NCBI GenBank assembly: GCA_039939375.1
Contig: JBDVJO010000011.1
Span: 310,001 to 374,000, forward strand
Source of the DNA: Paracrocinitomix sp039939375
GTDB taxonomy: Bacteria > Bacteroidota > Bacteroidia > Flavobacteriales_D > Crocinitomicaceae
Direction of reading: 5' to 3'
Length of the DNA stretch: 64,000 nt
Each line of letters opens with the position of its first letter. Positions within the stretch are counted from its first letter, which is position 1. The notes under the pieces were generated by a model. That model was not told the origin of the DNA. It saw nothing but the letters and a program-made list of their open reading frames with translations, and searched no databases. Shown here one piece after another: positions 50,590-59,956 of the stretch. Position numbers and translations under genes: made by a program.

Positions 50590-51400
50590 GCTGTTGTTCT
50601 ATATATCATGTTTGTTGTTATCCTTAAATTCTTTCGGGCAGGCTGAGGGCAATGAACTGTATGATCACGATTTAGATGAAAATAAATGGGAGAGAATAAG
50701 AGATGGAATCAGATATGAAGGCTCAGAAAATGGGGCTGGAAGACAATGGACTTACGAATCAAACAAAGAATATAACGAATCCAAAAGACAACACGGAACT
50801 TCAAATAACGGTAATGGAACGGGGAATGGCACAGGGAGTGGTGATGGAAATGGAGGCCCTTCAAACGGAGCCAGTGAATTGCCTGAAGACCAAGATACCT
50901 ATGAGAGTGCACCTCCACCTAGATTAAATTCACCCTCATTTGAAGGTCTTGGTGCGATAGGATATGTATTGATGGCAGTTTTTGTGATTGCCTTGGTGTT
51001 TTTGATTTACTACATGTATGTGAATACACCTAAAAAAGGAAAGAAAATCACATCTACTTTTGAATTGGAAGATGTTAATCCTACTGAAATTCCGTTAACT
51101 GAGTTGCAACGATTATTACAAGAAGCCTTATCAAAAGGAGATTATAGAGGTGCGGTAAGAATCTACTTCATTTTTATTATTAGAGATTTATCCAACAAAA
51201 ACTGGATAGATTGGGAAAAAGAGAAAACCAATTTCCATTATCTGAGAGAAATGTCAGGTAAGAAAGAGTATGAAGACTTTAATCGTAGCGTAAGTTATTT
51301 TGAAATAATCTGGTACGGTAAAAGAGAATTAGATGCCCAAAAATTTGAGCAAATCAAACCCAATTTCACGCAGTTTTTGGATAAACTAGGAGTAAAATAA
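50582..51400 (+). CDS. DUF4129-containing membrane protein
   Basis: The start at 50582 overlaps the upstream stop, giving signal peptide KLLFYISCLLLSLNSFG. A polar, Gly/Asn-rich linker (residues about 75-115) is followed by one transmembrane helix at about 133-157. The C-terminal domain matches DUF4129: LLQEALSKGDYRGAVRIYFI, FIIRDLSNKNWIDWEKEKTN and FEIIWYGKRELD. DUF4129 appears in the same operon as SpoIIM, MoxR and DUF58 and may be the metal- or peptide-related component of that system; no activity is known. Confidence 0.8.
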   Translation: MNKLLFYISCLLLSLNSFGQAEGNELYDHDLDENKWERIRDGIRYEGSENGAGRQWTYESNKEYNESKRQHGTSNNGNGTGNGTGSGDGNGGPSNGASELPEDQDTYESAPPPRLNSPSFEGLGAIGYVLMAVFVIALVFLIYYMYVNTPKKGKKITSTFELEDVNPTEIPLTELQRLLQEALSKGDYRGAVRIYFIFIIRDLSNKNWIDWEKEKTNFHYLREMSGKKEYEDFNRSVSYFEIIWYGKRELDAQKFEQIKPNFTQFLDKLGVK

Positions 51401-52672
51401 TTGAATAAATACGCTAAAATATCAATCCTAGTTGGAGTTGTAATTGCATTCATTGTGCTGTTATACGTTTTTGGTGGAAAATCTAAACCCAAAGAAGATT
51501 ATGTTTCGGATAATTGGTACGAAACGTATTCTCCTGAAGACAAAGGTCCGTATGGTACCTTTGTGATGCGACAATTATTAGACACGGTAAACATGTTTGG
51601 TAATTTCGTAGATGTCAATAAACCCTTAGAGGAAGACTTGTTAGACAATGAAGATTTGAATGACATCTATTTTTTCATTGGGAAAACAAATTTCATGGAA
51701 GATTCGACTGCTGAATTTTTGATGGATTTTGTTGCAAATGGAAATACAGCTTTTATGTCGGCAAGTTCTTTCCCGTATAGAATTTGTGAAGAGTTGTTTT
51801 ACAATCCTGATGATTTGTATGAATATTACAACGATATGGACAGTATGGCTTATTTCAGATTTCTTCACCCTGATTTAAGTGCCAAACGATATAAGTTTAA
51901 GTACATCAACAACAATGAAGGAAAAGAAAAATACTGGAACACCTTTGACACTTCAAATGTAGACGATTACAACACTAGGTTAATCAACTTAGCTGTTAAT
52001 ACAAAAGGACAATCTCATTTTATTAAACTGCCTTACGGAGACGGATTCTTTTATTTTCATAGTGTGCCTTATTGCTTTACCAATGTATCTATGCTAAAAC
52101 GAGAAGGTTTTCAATATGCAGAACATATGTTAGAGCACATTCCTCCGGGAAGAGTGCAGTGGGATCGATATAATCTAGAGGCACATTATAATTATTCAGA
52201 TTTTGACGGAGAAGGTGGCGAAGATCGTAAGAGTATAATTGATTTTATATTGCAAAATCCACCATTGGCGTGGGCCATGTTTATCCTGATTATTGGTGGA
52301 ATTCTTTATGCACTGTTTAAAGGAAAAAGAAGGCAAGATATTATTGCCGCCACTGAGCAAAAAGACAATACCTCAATGCAATATGTGCAAACCCTTTCTT
52401 CGCTTTATATGCAAAAGGGAACACACTCCAAATTGATCCGATTAAAAGAGAAAACCTTTTTGAATTTTATTGCCGAACGCTATTACATCATTACCAACGT
52501 TCCGGATGCTTTATTCTTTGAAAAAGTAGCCGTAAAATCTCAAATTGAAAAAAATTATATAGCTGAAATATTTGCCACTTTCAATGAATTAGAAAGTGCA
52601 TTTGAAGTGTCTGATGATGAGTTAATCAGCCTTCACCAAAAAATAGAATACTTTTATAAAAACTGTAGATAA
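51401..52672 (+). CDS. DUF4350-containing membrane protein with TTG start
   Basis: The gene starts with TTG directly after the upstream stop; the frame has no nearer ATG that keeps the N-terminal helix (MNKYAKISILVGVVIAFIVL). The 423-residue protein has a DUF4350-like soluble domain (residues about 40-260, a beta-alpha fold including GPYGTFVMRQLLDTVN), and a second transmembrane helix at about 286-305, followed by a cytoplasmic helical tail (QYVQTLSSLYMQKGTHSKLI). It is the third gene of the SpoIIM-MoxR operon. The fold and position agree with the family; no function is assigned. Confidence 0.75.
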   Translation: MNKYAKISILVGVVIAFIVLLYVFGGKSKPKEDYVSDNWYETYSPEDKGPYGTFVMRQLLDTVNMFGNFVDVNKPLEEDLLDNEDLNDIYFFIGKTNFMEDSTAEFLMDFVANGNTAFMSASSFPYRICEELFYNPDDLYEYYNDMDSMAYFRFLHPDLSAKRYKFKYINNNEGKEKYWNTFDTSNVDDYNTRLINLAVNTKGQSHFIKLPYGDGFFYFHSVPYCFTNVSMLKREGFQYAEHMLEHIPPGRVQWDRYNLEAHYNYSDFDGEGGEDRKSIIDFILQNPPLAWAMFILIIGGILYALFKGKRRQDIIAATEQKDNTSMQYVQTLSSLYMQKGTHSKLIRLKEKTFLNFIAERYYIITNVPDALFFEKVAVKSQIEKNYIAEIFATFNELESAFEVSDDELISLHQKIEYFYKNCR

Positions 52673-53811
52673 TGGAAGATCAAAACAACACAAATCCTGA
52701 AGAGGAAAATGGCGGAATGAACCAAGATCAAAATGCCTCAAATGAAAATGCAGGAACACAATCTACCGGAGGTGTAGAACCAGTAAAAAGAGTAGAGCCA
52801 GTTTCTGCTCCTACAGGTGGTTCATATACTCAAGAGGCCAGTTCAATGTTTTCGTCTGGTTTAAATCTTGGATTCATCAATCAAAAAGTAACAGATTGTA
52901 GAAATGAGATTGGAAAGTTTGTAATCGGTCAGCAAGACATGGTTGATTTATTGATGATTAGTATTTTCTCAAATGGTCATGTTTTATTAGAGGGTGTGCC
53001 AGGTGTAGCGAAAACGCTCACTGCAAAGGTGTTGTCTAAAACCTTATCTGTCGATTTTTCAAGAATTCAATTCACGCCAGATTTGATGCCTTCGGATGTT
53101 ATTGGTACTTCGGTTTTCAATCTTCAAAACTCAGAGTTTACCTTCAAAAAAGGTCCTGTTTTTTCAAATATTGTACTGATTGATGAGATTAACCGTGCAC
53201 CGGCTAAAACACAAGCGGCTTTATTTGAGGTAATGGAAGAACGTCAAATATCTTATGACGGACAAGTTTATCAAATGGATTTCCCATTCTTAGTTTTAGC
53301 AACCCAAAATCCTGTTGAGCAAGAAGGAACTTATAATTTACCAGAGGCACAGTTAGACCGTTTCTTGTTTAAAATTAAAATTGGATATCCATCAGTGGCG
53401 GATGAAGAGCAAATTTTGAACCGTTATAAAAATAATATCAAGGCGCCGTCTATGGATTCTATTGGAGGTGTTTTCACTTCTAAAGACCTGAATGAGATTC
53501 AAGAGATCGTTCAGAAAGTCAGAGTTGAAGATCAACTATTAAGATACATTGCTCAAATCACTGATAAAACTAGAAATCATGCTAAGCTTTATTTGGGAGG
53601 ATCACCTAGAGCATCTTTATCCATGCTTAAAGCAGCCAAAGCCTTTGCTGCAATACGTGGTAGAGATTTCGTTATTCCAGATGACGTTCAGTTTGTTGCG
53701 CCACATGTATTAAATCATAGATTAATACTGACGCCAGAAGCTGAAATGGAAGGCATAGGAGCTGAAGATATCATTGAAGAAATTATTGCAGAAGTAGAAG
53801 TTCCTAGATAG
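52672..53811 (+). CDS. MoxR-family AAA ATPase
   Basis: The 379-residue protein has an Asn/Gln-rich N-terminal extension (about 60 residues) and an AAA domain: Walker A GVPGVAKTLT (about 105-114), Walker B LIDEINRAPAKTQAALFEVM, and sensor-2-like SPRASLSMLKAAKA. MoxR ATPases act as chaperones that activate or insert vWA-domain partner proteins. The partner is the DUF58 protein encoded immediately downstream. Its ATG shares one base with the upstream stop (TAATG). Confidence 0.92.
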   Translation: MEDQNNTNPEEENGGMNQDQNASNENAGTQSTGGVEPVKRVEPVSAPTGGSYTQEASSMFSSGLNLGFINQKVTDCRNEIGKFVIGQQDMVDLLMISIFSNGHVLLEGVPGVAKTLTAKVLSKTLSVDFSRIQFTPDLMPSDVIGTSVFNLQNSEFTFKKGPVFSNIVLIDEINRAPAKTQAALFEVMEERQISYDGQVYQMDFPFLVLATQNPVEQEGTYNLPEAQLDRFLFKIKIGYPSVADEEQILNRYKNNIKAPSMDSIGGVFTSKDLNEIQEIVQKVRVEDQLLRYIAQITDKTRNHAKLYLGGSPRASLSMLKAAKAFAAIRGRDFVIPDDVQFVAPHVLNHRLILTPEAEMEGIGAEDIIEEIIAEVEVPR

Positions 53812-55140
53812 ATGAGATTTTTAAGGGGCTTGTTCCTGCCATATGAATTTTTTATAGGACTAGTGGCCATTGCTACTTTGTTCGTTATTGGCTTTGCATT
53901 TAAGCCTATGTTCTTGGTGGCTCAAGCCGCTTTAGGTTTGTTTTTAGCATTGTGCATTTTAGAATGCATAATTTTATTTAGTAGAAAGGCACCGATTGTT
54001 GCAGATCGTAAAGTTATGAACCCTTTATCTGTAGGAGATGACAACAATGTGTCTATTGGAGTTCAAAACAACTTTCCTTTTACCATAAGAAGTATTGTTT
54101 ATGACAATCCGCCAAAACAATTGCAGCTAAGAAATAAGTCTTTTAGCAACCGATTAGAGTCTGGCGAAGGGTGCCGATTTGATTATGTAATCCACCCAAC
54201 GGATAGAGGTGAGTTTAAATTCAAAGACCTATATATTTATTGTTCTGCGCTAACTCATTTGATTCAACGCAAGGTAGTAGTCAAGCAAAAGCAAGTTATT
54301 CCAGCTTATCCTTCTATTATTCAGATGAAGCAATACGAGTTGAAAGTATTTGCTCAAACGGCAGCAACAGGAATTAAAAAAATTAGAAGATTAGGGCACA
54401 ACAATGAGTTTGAGCAAATTAAACCATATGTGCAAGGAGATGACATTAGAACCGTGAACTGGAAGGCAACTTCTAGAATGAACGAATTAATGGTAAACCA
54501 ATATCAAGATGAGCGTGAACAGCAAGTATTCACCATAATTGATAAGTCTAGGGCCATGCGAATGCCGTTTAATGAGCTTACTTTATTGGATTATGCGATT
54601 AATTCAACTTTAGCATTTTCTAACATTTGTATTCGCAAAGGTGATAAAGTAGGATTGATGACTTTCTCTGACAAGTTGGGGGCAAAACTCGCAGCTGATC
54701 GTTCTAAGCACCAACTTTCAAAAATAATGGAGTTGCTGTATGCTCAGAAAACAAGGTTTTTAGAGGCGAATTATGAGATGCTTTATCACGGTATCCGTAA
54801 CCACATTAAAGGGCGTTCATTGATCATGTTATACACTAACATTGAGTCAGATTATGCCTTGAAGCGTGTTTTGCCAATGTTGAGAAGAATTAACCAAAAG
54901 CACGTATTGGTGGTGATCTTTTTTGAAAATACTGAAGTGGAGAAAGCCTCAGAAATGGAACCGAAGCATGTGCGCGATATTTATCTCAAAACCTTCGCCG
55001 AAAAGTACACCATGGATAAGAAAAAAGTGGCACTTGAATTGAGAAAGAACGGCATTCAAACAGTGCTAACAACTCCAGAAAACCTAACGATTGATTCTAT
55101 CAACAAGTATCTTGAGCTTAAGGCAAGAGGGGTCATTTAA
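53812..55140 (+). CDS. DUF58 domain protein (vWA-like), MoxR partner
   Basis: The 442-residue protein has two N-terminal hydrophobic helices (about 7-50), then a beta region, and a DUF58 domain at about 195-290: PYVQGDDIRTVNWKATSRM, LMVNQYQDEREQQVF and DKSRAMRM. The vWA-like MIDAS here is reduced to IIDKSRAM. DUF58 proteins are usually found with MoxR ATPases in bacteria, in a putative envelope or metal-enzyme assembly system. It is the last gene of the operon. Confidence 0.9.
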   Translation: MRFLRGLFLPYEFFIGLVAIATLFVIGFAFKPMFLVAQAALGLFLALCILECIILFSRKAPIVADRKVMNPLSVGDDNNVSIGVQNNFPFTIRSIVYDNPPKQLQLRNKSFSNRLESGEGCRFDYVIHPTDRGEFKFKDLYIYCSALTHLIQRKVVVKQKQVIPAYPSIIQMKQYELKVFAQTAATGIKKIRRLGHNNEFEQIKPYVQGDDIRTVNWKATSRMNELMVNQYQDEREQQVFTIIDKSRAMRMPFNELTLLDYAINSTLAFSNICIRKGDKVGLMTFSDKLGAKLAADRSKHQLSKIMELLYAQKTRFLEANYEMLYHGIRNHIKGRSLIMLYTNIESDYALKRVLPMLRRINQKHVLVVIFFENTEVEKASEMEPKHVRDIYLKTFAEKYTMDKKKVALELRKNGIQTVLTTPENLTIDSINKYLELKARGVI

Positions 55141-55263
55141 TTTCATAGACTTTTATTGAATCGTGGCTTTTGCGATTTCCGCAAAAGTTAATGGTCATCA
55201 GCGGAATTCAGTTCTGTTAAGGTCTTTATTTGCGCCAAATTTGTGATTGTAAAACAAGCAATC

Positions 55264-56190
55264 ATGAAAACAAAACAGCTATTAATCGTTACACTCTTCA
55301 GCTTAATTTTCACTTCGTGTGGAGGAGGCTTTAATAACTTTAATAAGCAGAAGTATACCGGGCTAAAAAGTATTCCTACAGCTTATCAATCACAAGAAAA
55401 GAAAGAAGATAAAAAGCCAGAAAATCCTTTGTTAAAGGTGGCAGAAACTTTTGAATCTGAACAACAAGTTACAGCTGAAAACCCTGATGCTGACAAAATA
55501 AAAAAAGCAATAGAAAGCAACGAACCAATCATCATAAAGAAAGGCGAAGATTACTATTTAGTAGATGACCCTTTATATGATCAATTCTACAATAAACTAC
55601 ACGGTAAATTTACGCAGGTGGACAAAGATGACTTAGGTTCAAGTTGGTTTGAAGTTGAGATTTCTGAATCAACGCCGCTTAACGAAAGAACAGGACTGAA
55701 TATTGGAGAAGGAGTTAAGATAGGAGAGGGTATCGCAAAGCAGGAAACGGCACAGTCACCGACTTCTATTGATAACAAACCAGAAGTAGTTACAATCCCT
55801 AAAAAGGAGCCGTTCAGAATGTATTTCTCAGAGAAAAATTGGAAAGAATCAACGACTGCAGATGTAATGGCGTCTCAGCATGGAAAAAGAACTAGAATGG
55901 CTTATGGGACGGCGATTATTTTGCTTGCTTTAGCTGTTTTATTATTGATTTTATTTTTCTCAGTTTATGTGGAGTTCTTCTTGATAATTGTTGTCGGTGC
56001 ATTTATTGGAGCCTTTATAAGCTTAATCACCGCGGCGGTTAATGCGCGAAAATTTACACGTGAAATGTATTATAAAAAGAAAAAATTACATGCGTCTTTT
56101 CAGCTACTTAAGGTCTTGTCTTGGGTTGGAATATTGCTTTTTAGCATGGTTCTTTTTCCGATTTTCTTGTTACTGATAAATGCAACTTAA
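55264..56190 (+). CDS. Lipoprotein with C-terminal membrane helices
   Basis: The start at 55264 gives a lipoprotein signal with lipobox FTSC (Cys19). The 308-residue protein has a Lys/Glu-rich linker, a soluble region of about 150 residues, and three hydrophobic segments near the C-terminus (about residues 215-235, 238-260 and 282-306). A lipoprotein with internal transmembrane segments is unusual. No family is recognised. It is convergent with the phosphatase gene across a palindromic terminator. Confidence 0.65.
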   Translation: MKTKQLLIVTLFSLIFTSCGGGFNNFNKQKYTGLKSIPTAYQSQEKKEDKKPENPLLKVAETFESEQQVTAENPDADKIKKAIESNEPIIIKKGEDYYLVDDPLYDQFYNKLHGKFTQVDKDDLGSSWFEVEISESTPLNERTGLNIGEGVKIGEGIAKQETAQSPTSIDNKPEVVTIPKKEPFRMYFSEKNWKESTTADVMASQHGKRTRMAYGTAIILLALAVLLLILFFSVYVEFFLIIVVGAFIGAFISLITAAVNARKFTREMYYKKKKLHASFQLLKVLSWVGILLFSMVLFPIFLLLINAT

Positions 56191-56220
56191 CTTGCTTTTT
56201 AAGCTAACCTAAAACAAAAA

Positions 56221-56246
56221 AAGTCACTCAATTGAGTGACTTTTTT
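56221..56246. terminator. Bidirectional palindromic terminator
   Basis: AAGTCACTCA-ATTGAGTGACTT is a perfect 22-base palindrome flanked by A- and T-runs, placed between convergent genes. Confidence 0.75.
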
Positions 56247-56254
56247 CTTGTCTC

Positions 56255-56340
56255 ATATTTTAATTCCCAAAACCCTTCGACCATGCTCAGGGTAAACTGC
56301 TTATTTGAAAATTAAAATGTTATATTTTAATTCCCAAAAC
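56255..56340. repeat. Duplicated 3' end of the phosphatase gene flanking a CCTTCGA...CTCAGG motif
   Basis: ATATTTTAATTCCCAAAAC occurs at 56255-56273 and again at 56322-56340; the second copy contains the stop codon of the phosphatase gene. The 48 bases between start with ccttcgaccatgctcaggg, a copy of the motif also seen at 633, 17361 and 25184. The arrangement is the same as at 600-732. Confidence 0.75.
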
Positions 56341-57156
56341 GCAAACATCATTAATTTGCTCATGGTTTCCCATCCAATTTTGAAGTGTAAATTCCAGTTC
56401 TTTTTGTTGTCGCGTCATATCCATTTCTTCAATAGAACCCAGTAAGTTTCGAAAGCGTTTACGGTTGAATTTTTTGATTTTCTCACCTCCAAATTGATCG
56501 GTATAGCCATCTGAAAATAGATAGAACTGATCACCAGGGCGAAGATCCACGCATTCTGTTTTGAATTGCTTATCTCTGCCAATATTAAAGCCTATTGATG
56601 CTGTTCCTTTTTTAAACTCAGTTAACTTACCATTTCTTAATCGCAACAAGGGGCGACCAGCTCCGCAATAGCACGCAGTATTTGTTTTCAAATTAAATTT
56701 ACAAAGCACCACATCCATTCCGTCATAAGTTTGACCATTGGTTTTGTGATCATTGAATAATCCAATCAGTTCTTTATCTAATTCGGCGAGAATGTCACCG
56801 GGCTCAGTGAGCCCTTGTCGATTAATTAATTGCCGTAAAATGCTATTACCTGCAATGTTTACTAGCGCCCCCGGAACTCCATGTCCCTTACAATCACCTA
56901 CAGCAAAGTAGATGTCATCACCAAAAGTCGCAATCCAATAGAAGTCACCTCCAACAATATCTTTGGGTTGATACAAGACAAAAGCATCTGAAAATGAGTC
57001 TCTAAATAAATTAGGATGCGGTAGAATAGACTTTTGAAGATTACCGGCATATCTAATACTATCTTCCATTTCTTGAGCTCGGCTCTCAAGATAAGCGATA
57101 CGTTTTTTACTTAATTTCTGCTCTAAAACAGATTCACTTTCAGCTATAGATTCCAT
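56320..57156 (-). CDS. SpoIIE/PP2C-type Ser/Thr phosphatase
   Basis: The 278-residue protein has a short N-terminal coiled coil (KKRIAYLESRAQEMEDSIRY, residues about 18-38) and a PP2C-like SpoIIE domain: LYQPKDIVGGDFYW (about 62-75), VGDCKGHGVPGALVNIAGN (about 87-105) and FSDGYTDQFG (about 214-223), which contain the metal-binding Asp residues. Such proteins dephosphorylate regulators such as anti-sigma-factor antagonists, usually with a sensor attached; here no sensor domain is present. Three copies of TGCCAATT lie upstream as a possible operator. The coiled coil suggests a partner-binding function. Confidence 0.85.
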   Translation of the reverse strand: MESIAESESVLEQKLSKKRIAYLESRAQEMEDSIRYAGNLQKSILPHPNLFRDSFSDAFVLYQPKDIVGGDFYWIATFGDDIYFAVGDCKGHGVPGALVNIAGNSILRQLINRQGLTEPGDILAELDKELIGLFNDHKTNGQTYDGMDVVLCKFNLKTNTACYCGAGRPLLRLRNGKLTEFKKGTASIGFNIGRDKQFKTECVDLRPGDQFYLFSDGYTDQFGGEKIKKFNRKRFRNLLGSIEEMDMTRQQKELEFTLQNWMGNHEQINDVCVLGIKI

Positions 57157-57227
57157 AGCAATTAATTAAAATTTATAAAAAGGTTGATTTTGAAATTTTG
57201 AAGAGATTTCAGACTCTTTTAGAGGTG

Positions 57228-57300
57228 TGCCAATTAGCAGCAAATATACCTGTGATAGGGCATATGCATAATTGGCATGATAAAGACCTTTTGCCAATTA
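57228..57300. promoter_or_regulatory. Three copies of TGCCAATT upstream of the phosphatase gene
   Basis: TGCCAATTA at 57228-57236 and 57292-57300 are direct repeats, and AATTGGCA at 57270-57277 is the reverse complement. The last two form an inverted repeat around 14 bases. They lie in the 5' region of the minus-strand phosphatase gene. Function is inferred from position only. Confidence 0.35.
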
Positions 57301-57374
57301 ATAATAATATATGTGAAGATAGACTTCATTGTTGAAGCAAATCTAAACGAAAAATTGAAAATGAAAGTAAAAGT

Positions 57375-59261
57375 TTAGCGCCTTTTTTCAGCTAAAATCA
57401 TTTTATTGAAGAAGTGCAATAAATATTTTGCGCCATTTTCTTCAGATTCCGGAACAGGAGCAGTGGCTACAATATGATTTCCGCCTTTTTCATACTTCAT
57501 GTAAGCATCTATGGTTGAAATCTCAGATTCCATTGCAGTAAAGATTCTGCGTTCGCTCCTTCTAACCTCTTCAGACATTAGGATTTTGCCAACCAGGTCT
57601 TTTGCGTTTAGGTGAAAAGCACCGTTATTTTTTAGTAATAAATTCTTCTGATCTTTAGATGCATCACCTTTTTCTTGTGATTTATAACTTGACATTTTAT
57701 CTGCGTCAGAAGTAAAAATAAAGTGTTCATCAGTATAAGTGAAATAAACAGGTAACGGAAAGTCATTGTGTTTGTCTATGAACTTATATCCGTCTTTAAT
57801 GCTTTCTAGTAATTCGTGTTTCAGCCCGAGTTTGACAAATTTTTCAATGATGTCCGGTCTATTAGATCCAGAAATGAATGAGAAATCGGGTAATAGTTCC
57901 ATTTGAGTTTTGAGAACACGTTCATAATTGTACTCTTCGTCATATTCATAAACGTATTTTGTAACTTCTTTCATCCCTAAACCATTCATAATGATGAGCG
58001 CATCACCGGTAAATAATTCAGCTATTGCTTTTTCATCCACGGCAATCGTGAAAAGCTCTGCAAACAACTTGTATTCTTCTGTGAACGAAGTATCATACAT
58101 GCTCATCATGTTCTCAATCAGATTAGGATATTCATTTAAAATTTCCTCTGTGTTAACAGATAGACTCATAAATCCAAGATCACTTTCACTTAAAAAGTTA
58201 GCGTAACTCTTATCAATTTTTTGACTGAAAATATTGGCATAAGTATCTTCTAAATCTCCAAAATAGTTCATTTTGGCGTCCATTCTCAGTTGGTTTTCTT
58301 CTAAATATCCGTTTACCACTATTTCACCATTAAAGAAGTTGGTCATGCCAAATAATCCACCATAAAACGGATAGGGTCTGTAATAGTAATAGCCAACGCC
58401 ATAAAAGAAAGGGTCTAAGAATGAAATGTAATTCGGATACCAGAATGTGGCAGCCGCTTCTTCATCCAATTCTAATGGCAAGTATTTTTTGCTGTTCAAT
58501 AATTCATCTGAGAAAAATTGGGTGATGCGTTTATTGAGTTCTTCTTGCTCAATTGCCTCTCTTTTTTCTTTACGCTCTGCTTTTTCTTGTTCTTTCTTCT
58601 TTCTTTTTTCCTCACGTTCTTTGCGTTTTCTTTCACGCTCTTCATCTTTTTCTTTCATGTAAGCATTCCACTCTTCTTCTGTCATTTCTTCAAGAGGAAC
58701 TTCTTCAACTTCAACTGCTACTTCTTCTGCATACTCATATTCTTCATAGAAATAATCATCATAAAAATAACCGTTGTATCCCCAGTCATTATATTCTTGA
58801 CCATTGTAATAAACCGTAATTAATAAGGCGTAAGATTTGTTCCAAACCAATTTAGATTGCTCATCATAACTCAGATAATTCAGTCCGTTTTTAGTTTCAA
58901 AAGTAGGGTTGTATTCACTTGAGTTTACCAATCGTTCAAAAGCAGAAATGTCTTTAATGTGATAGGTCATTAAACTAAACTGAACATCATTTCCTTGTTC
59001 TGCACTGAAGTAAATGCGCTGATTGTAGTCAATACCAAGCTCATCCAGATTTTCAACTTTAGCATGACCTCTAAAAAACTCATCCATCATTTCATGAAAC
59101 ACTTCAGATGAACTTATTTCTTCTTTTGATACCTGCTCTGTAATTACTCCTCCATTTATCGTGAAAAGGTAATTAGATTGTTCTGCTAACTTTTTAGAAA
59201 GATCCTGAGAAAGGGAAATAAAACTTAGGAATAGACTAAATAGAAGTAGGATATTTTTCAT
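57375..59261 (-). CDS. Secreted protein with charged coiled coil, DUF4836-like (tentative)
   Basis: The 628-residue protein has a signal peptide (KNILLLFSLFLSFISLS). The N-terminal region (about 25-170) is mixed alpha/beta, followed by an acidic Tyr-rich segment (DYFYEEYEYAEEVAVEVEE), a strongly charged Glu/Lys/Arg coiled coil (about 200-245) and a larger C-terminal globular region. The overall layout resembles DUF4836 proteins of Bacteroidota, but I am not certain. Its start overlaps the stop of the lipoprotein by one base, so it is translationally coupled to it and follows PorW/SprE in an operon. Confidence 0.6.
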   Translation of the reverse strand: MKNILLLFSLFLSFISLSQDLSKKLAEQSNYLFTINGGVITEQVSKEEISSSEVFHEMMDEFFRGHAKVENLDELGIDYNQRIYFSAEQGNDVQFSLMTYHIKDISAFERLVNSSEYNPTFETKNGLNYLSYDEQSKLVWNKSYALLITVYYNGQEYNDWGYNGYFYDDYFYEEYEYAEEVAVEVEEVPLEEMTEEEWNAYMKEKDEERERKRKEREEKRKKKEQEKAERKEKREAIEQEELNKRITQFFSDELLNSKKYLPLELDEEAAATFWYPNYISFLDPFFYGVGYYYYRPYPFYGGLFGMTNFFNGEIVVNGYLEENQLRMDAKMNYFGDLEDTYANIFSQKIDKSYANFLSESDLGFMSLSVNTEEILNEYPNLIENMMSMYDTSFTEEYKLFAELFTIAVDEKAIAELFTGDALIIMNGLGMKEVTKYVYEYDEEYNYERVLKTQMELLPDFSFISGSNRPDIIEKFVKLGLKHELLESIKDGYKFIDKHNDFPLPVYFTYTDEHFIFTSDADKMSSYKSQEKGDASKDQKNLLLKNNGAFHLNAKDLVGKILMSEEVRRSERRIFTAMESEISTIDAYMKYEKGGNHIVATAPVPESEENGAKYLLHFFNKMILAEKRR

Positions 59262-59923
59262 TATAAATGAATTTCTTGATCGATTAATTTACCGTTCCAA
59301 ACAAAGCTGGACATGTAAAGTTTTTTAAAACAATTTTTTTTGCTCGCTGATAATGAAGCACCAACCGGCTTTACGTTGCTAATTTCAGTATAAAATCTGT
59401 ATAAACAAGTATAAGTGGCTCCCGTAAATATTAATTGCTGAGATGAGGTCATCTTTGCGCGTAGTTTTTCTATCATGTCGTCCCCTTGTCTTTTAAATGT
59501 TTTGGTAGATGCATCAAAGTTGAAGTATTCAAAACCTAGTTGTTCTTCACCACGATCTGATTTAACAGAGTCTATGGCGGCATTGACATTTTTTAAAGAG
59601 GTGAATTTTGCTGAATAAGTAAAGATGTAATTGTCAAAATCAGAGCTATAGGCAACTTCAGAAATACCTTTTGCTTTTTTTGTTGTATTACAAATTTTCT
59701 CAAAGTCTTTAAGCAGTTCATCTTCGGTTGGAATTTTTTTTCCGTCCACTTCTCCTGCAAGCATTAAAGATTTGATTTTAGAAGAGCTTTGGCTAAAATT
59801 GACAATGTATTTTAAACTTCCTGAGCCGTCTTGATTTACTTGAACATCTTCAATAATTTCAAAACAAGAAGTTAAAACTAAAGTAATGCAAAATAGAAGT
59901 ATTGTTCGAATGCTTTTCATCAT
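59261..59923 (-). CDS. Lipoprotein downstream of PorW/SprE
   Basis: The reading frame is preceded by two more Met codons upstream; the double Met at 59923-59918 fits the signal peptide KSIRTILLFCITLVLTSC with lipobox LTSC. The mature protein is about 200 residues, begins FEIIEDVQVNQDGSGSLKYI and has a beta-rich first half. I recognise no family. The gene follows PorW/SprE by a short gap and overlaps the next gene by one base, so it is in the same operon. Confidence 0.65.
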   Translation of the reverse strand: MMKSIRTILLFCITLVLTSCFEIIEDVQVNQDGSGSLKYIVNFSQSSSKIKSLMLAGEVDGKKIPTEDELLKDFEKICNTTKKAKGISEVAYSSDFDNYIFTYSAKFTSLKNVNAAIDSVKSDRGEEQLGFEYFNFDASTKTFKRQGDDMIEKLRAKMTSSQQLIFTGATYTCLYRFYTEISNVKPVGASLSASKKNCFKKLYMSSFVWNGKLIDQEIHL

Positions 59924-59956
59924 AACATGCATTCAAGCAGATTTCATGCCTAAATT

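Noticed and set aside
48703..55140. Sporulation genes suggested by the SpoIIM name
   Set aside because: The operon SpoIIM-DUF4129-DUF4350-MoxR-DUF58 is widespread in non-sporulating Bacteroidota; no other sporulation gene is present.
58447..58823. Overlapping plus-strand frames rich in Phe/Ser
   Set aside because: They are the antisense of the charged coiled-coil coding region of the 628-residue protein.
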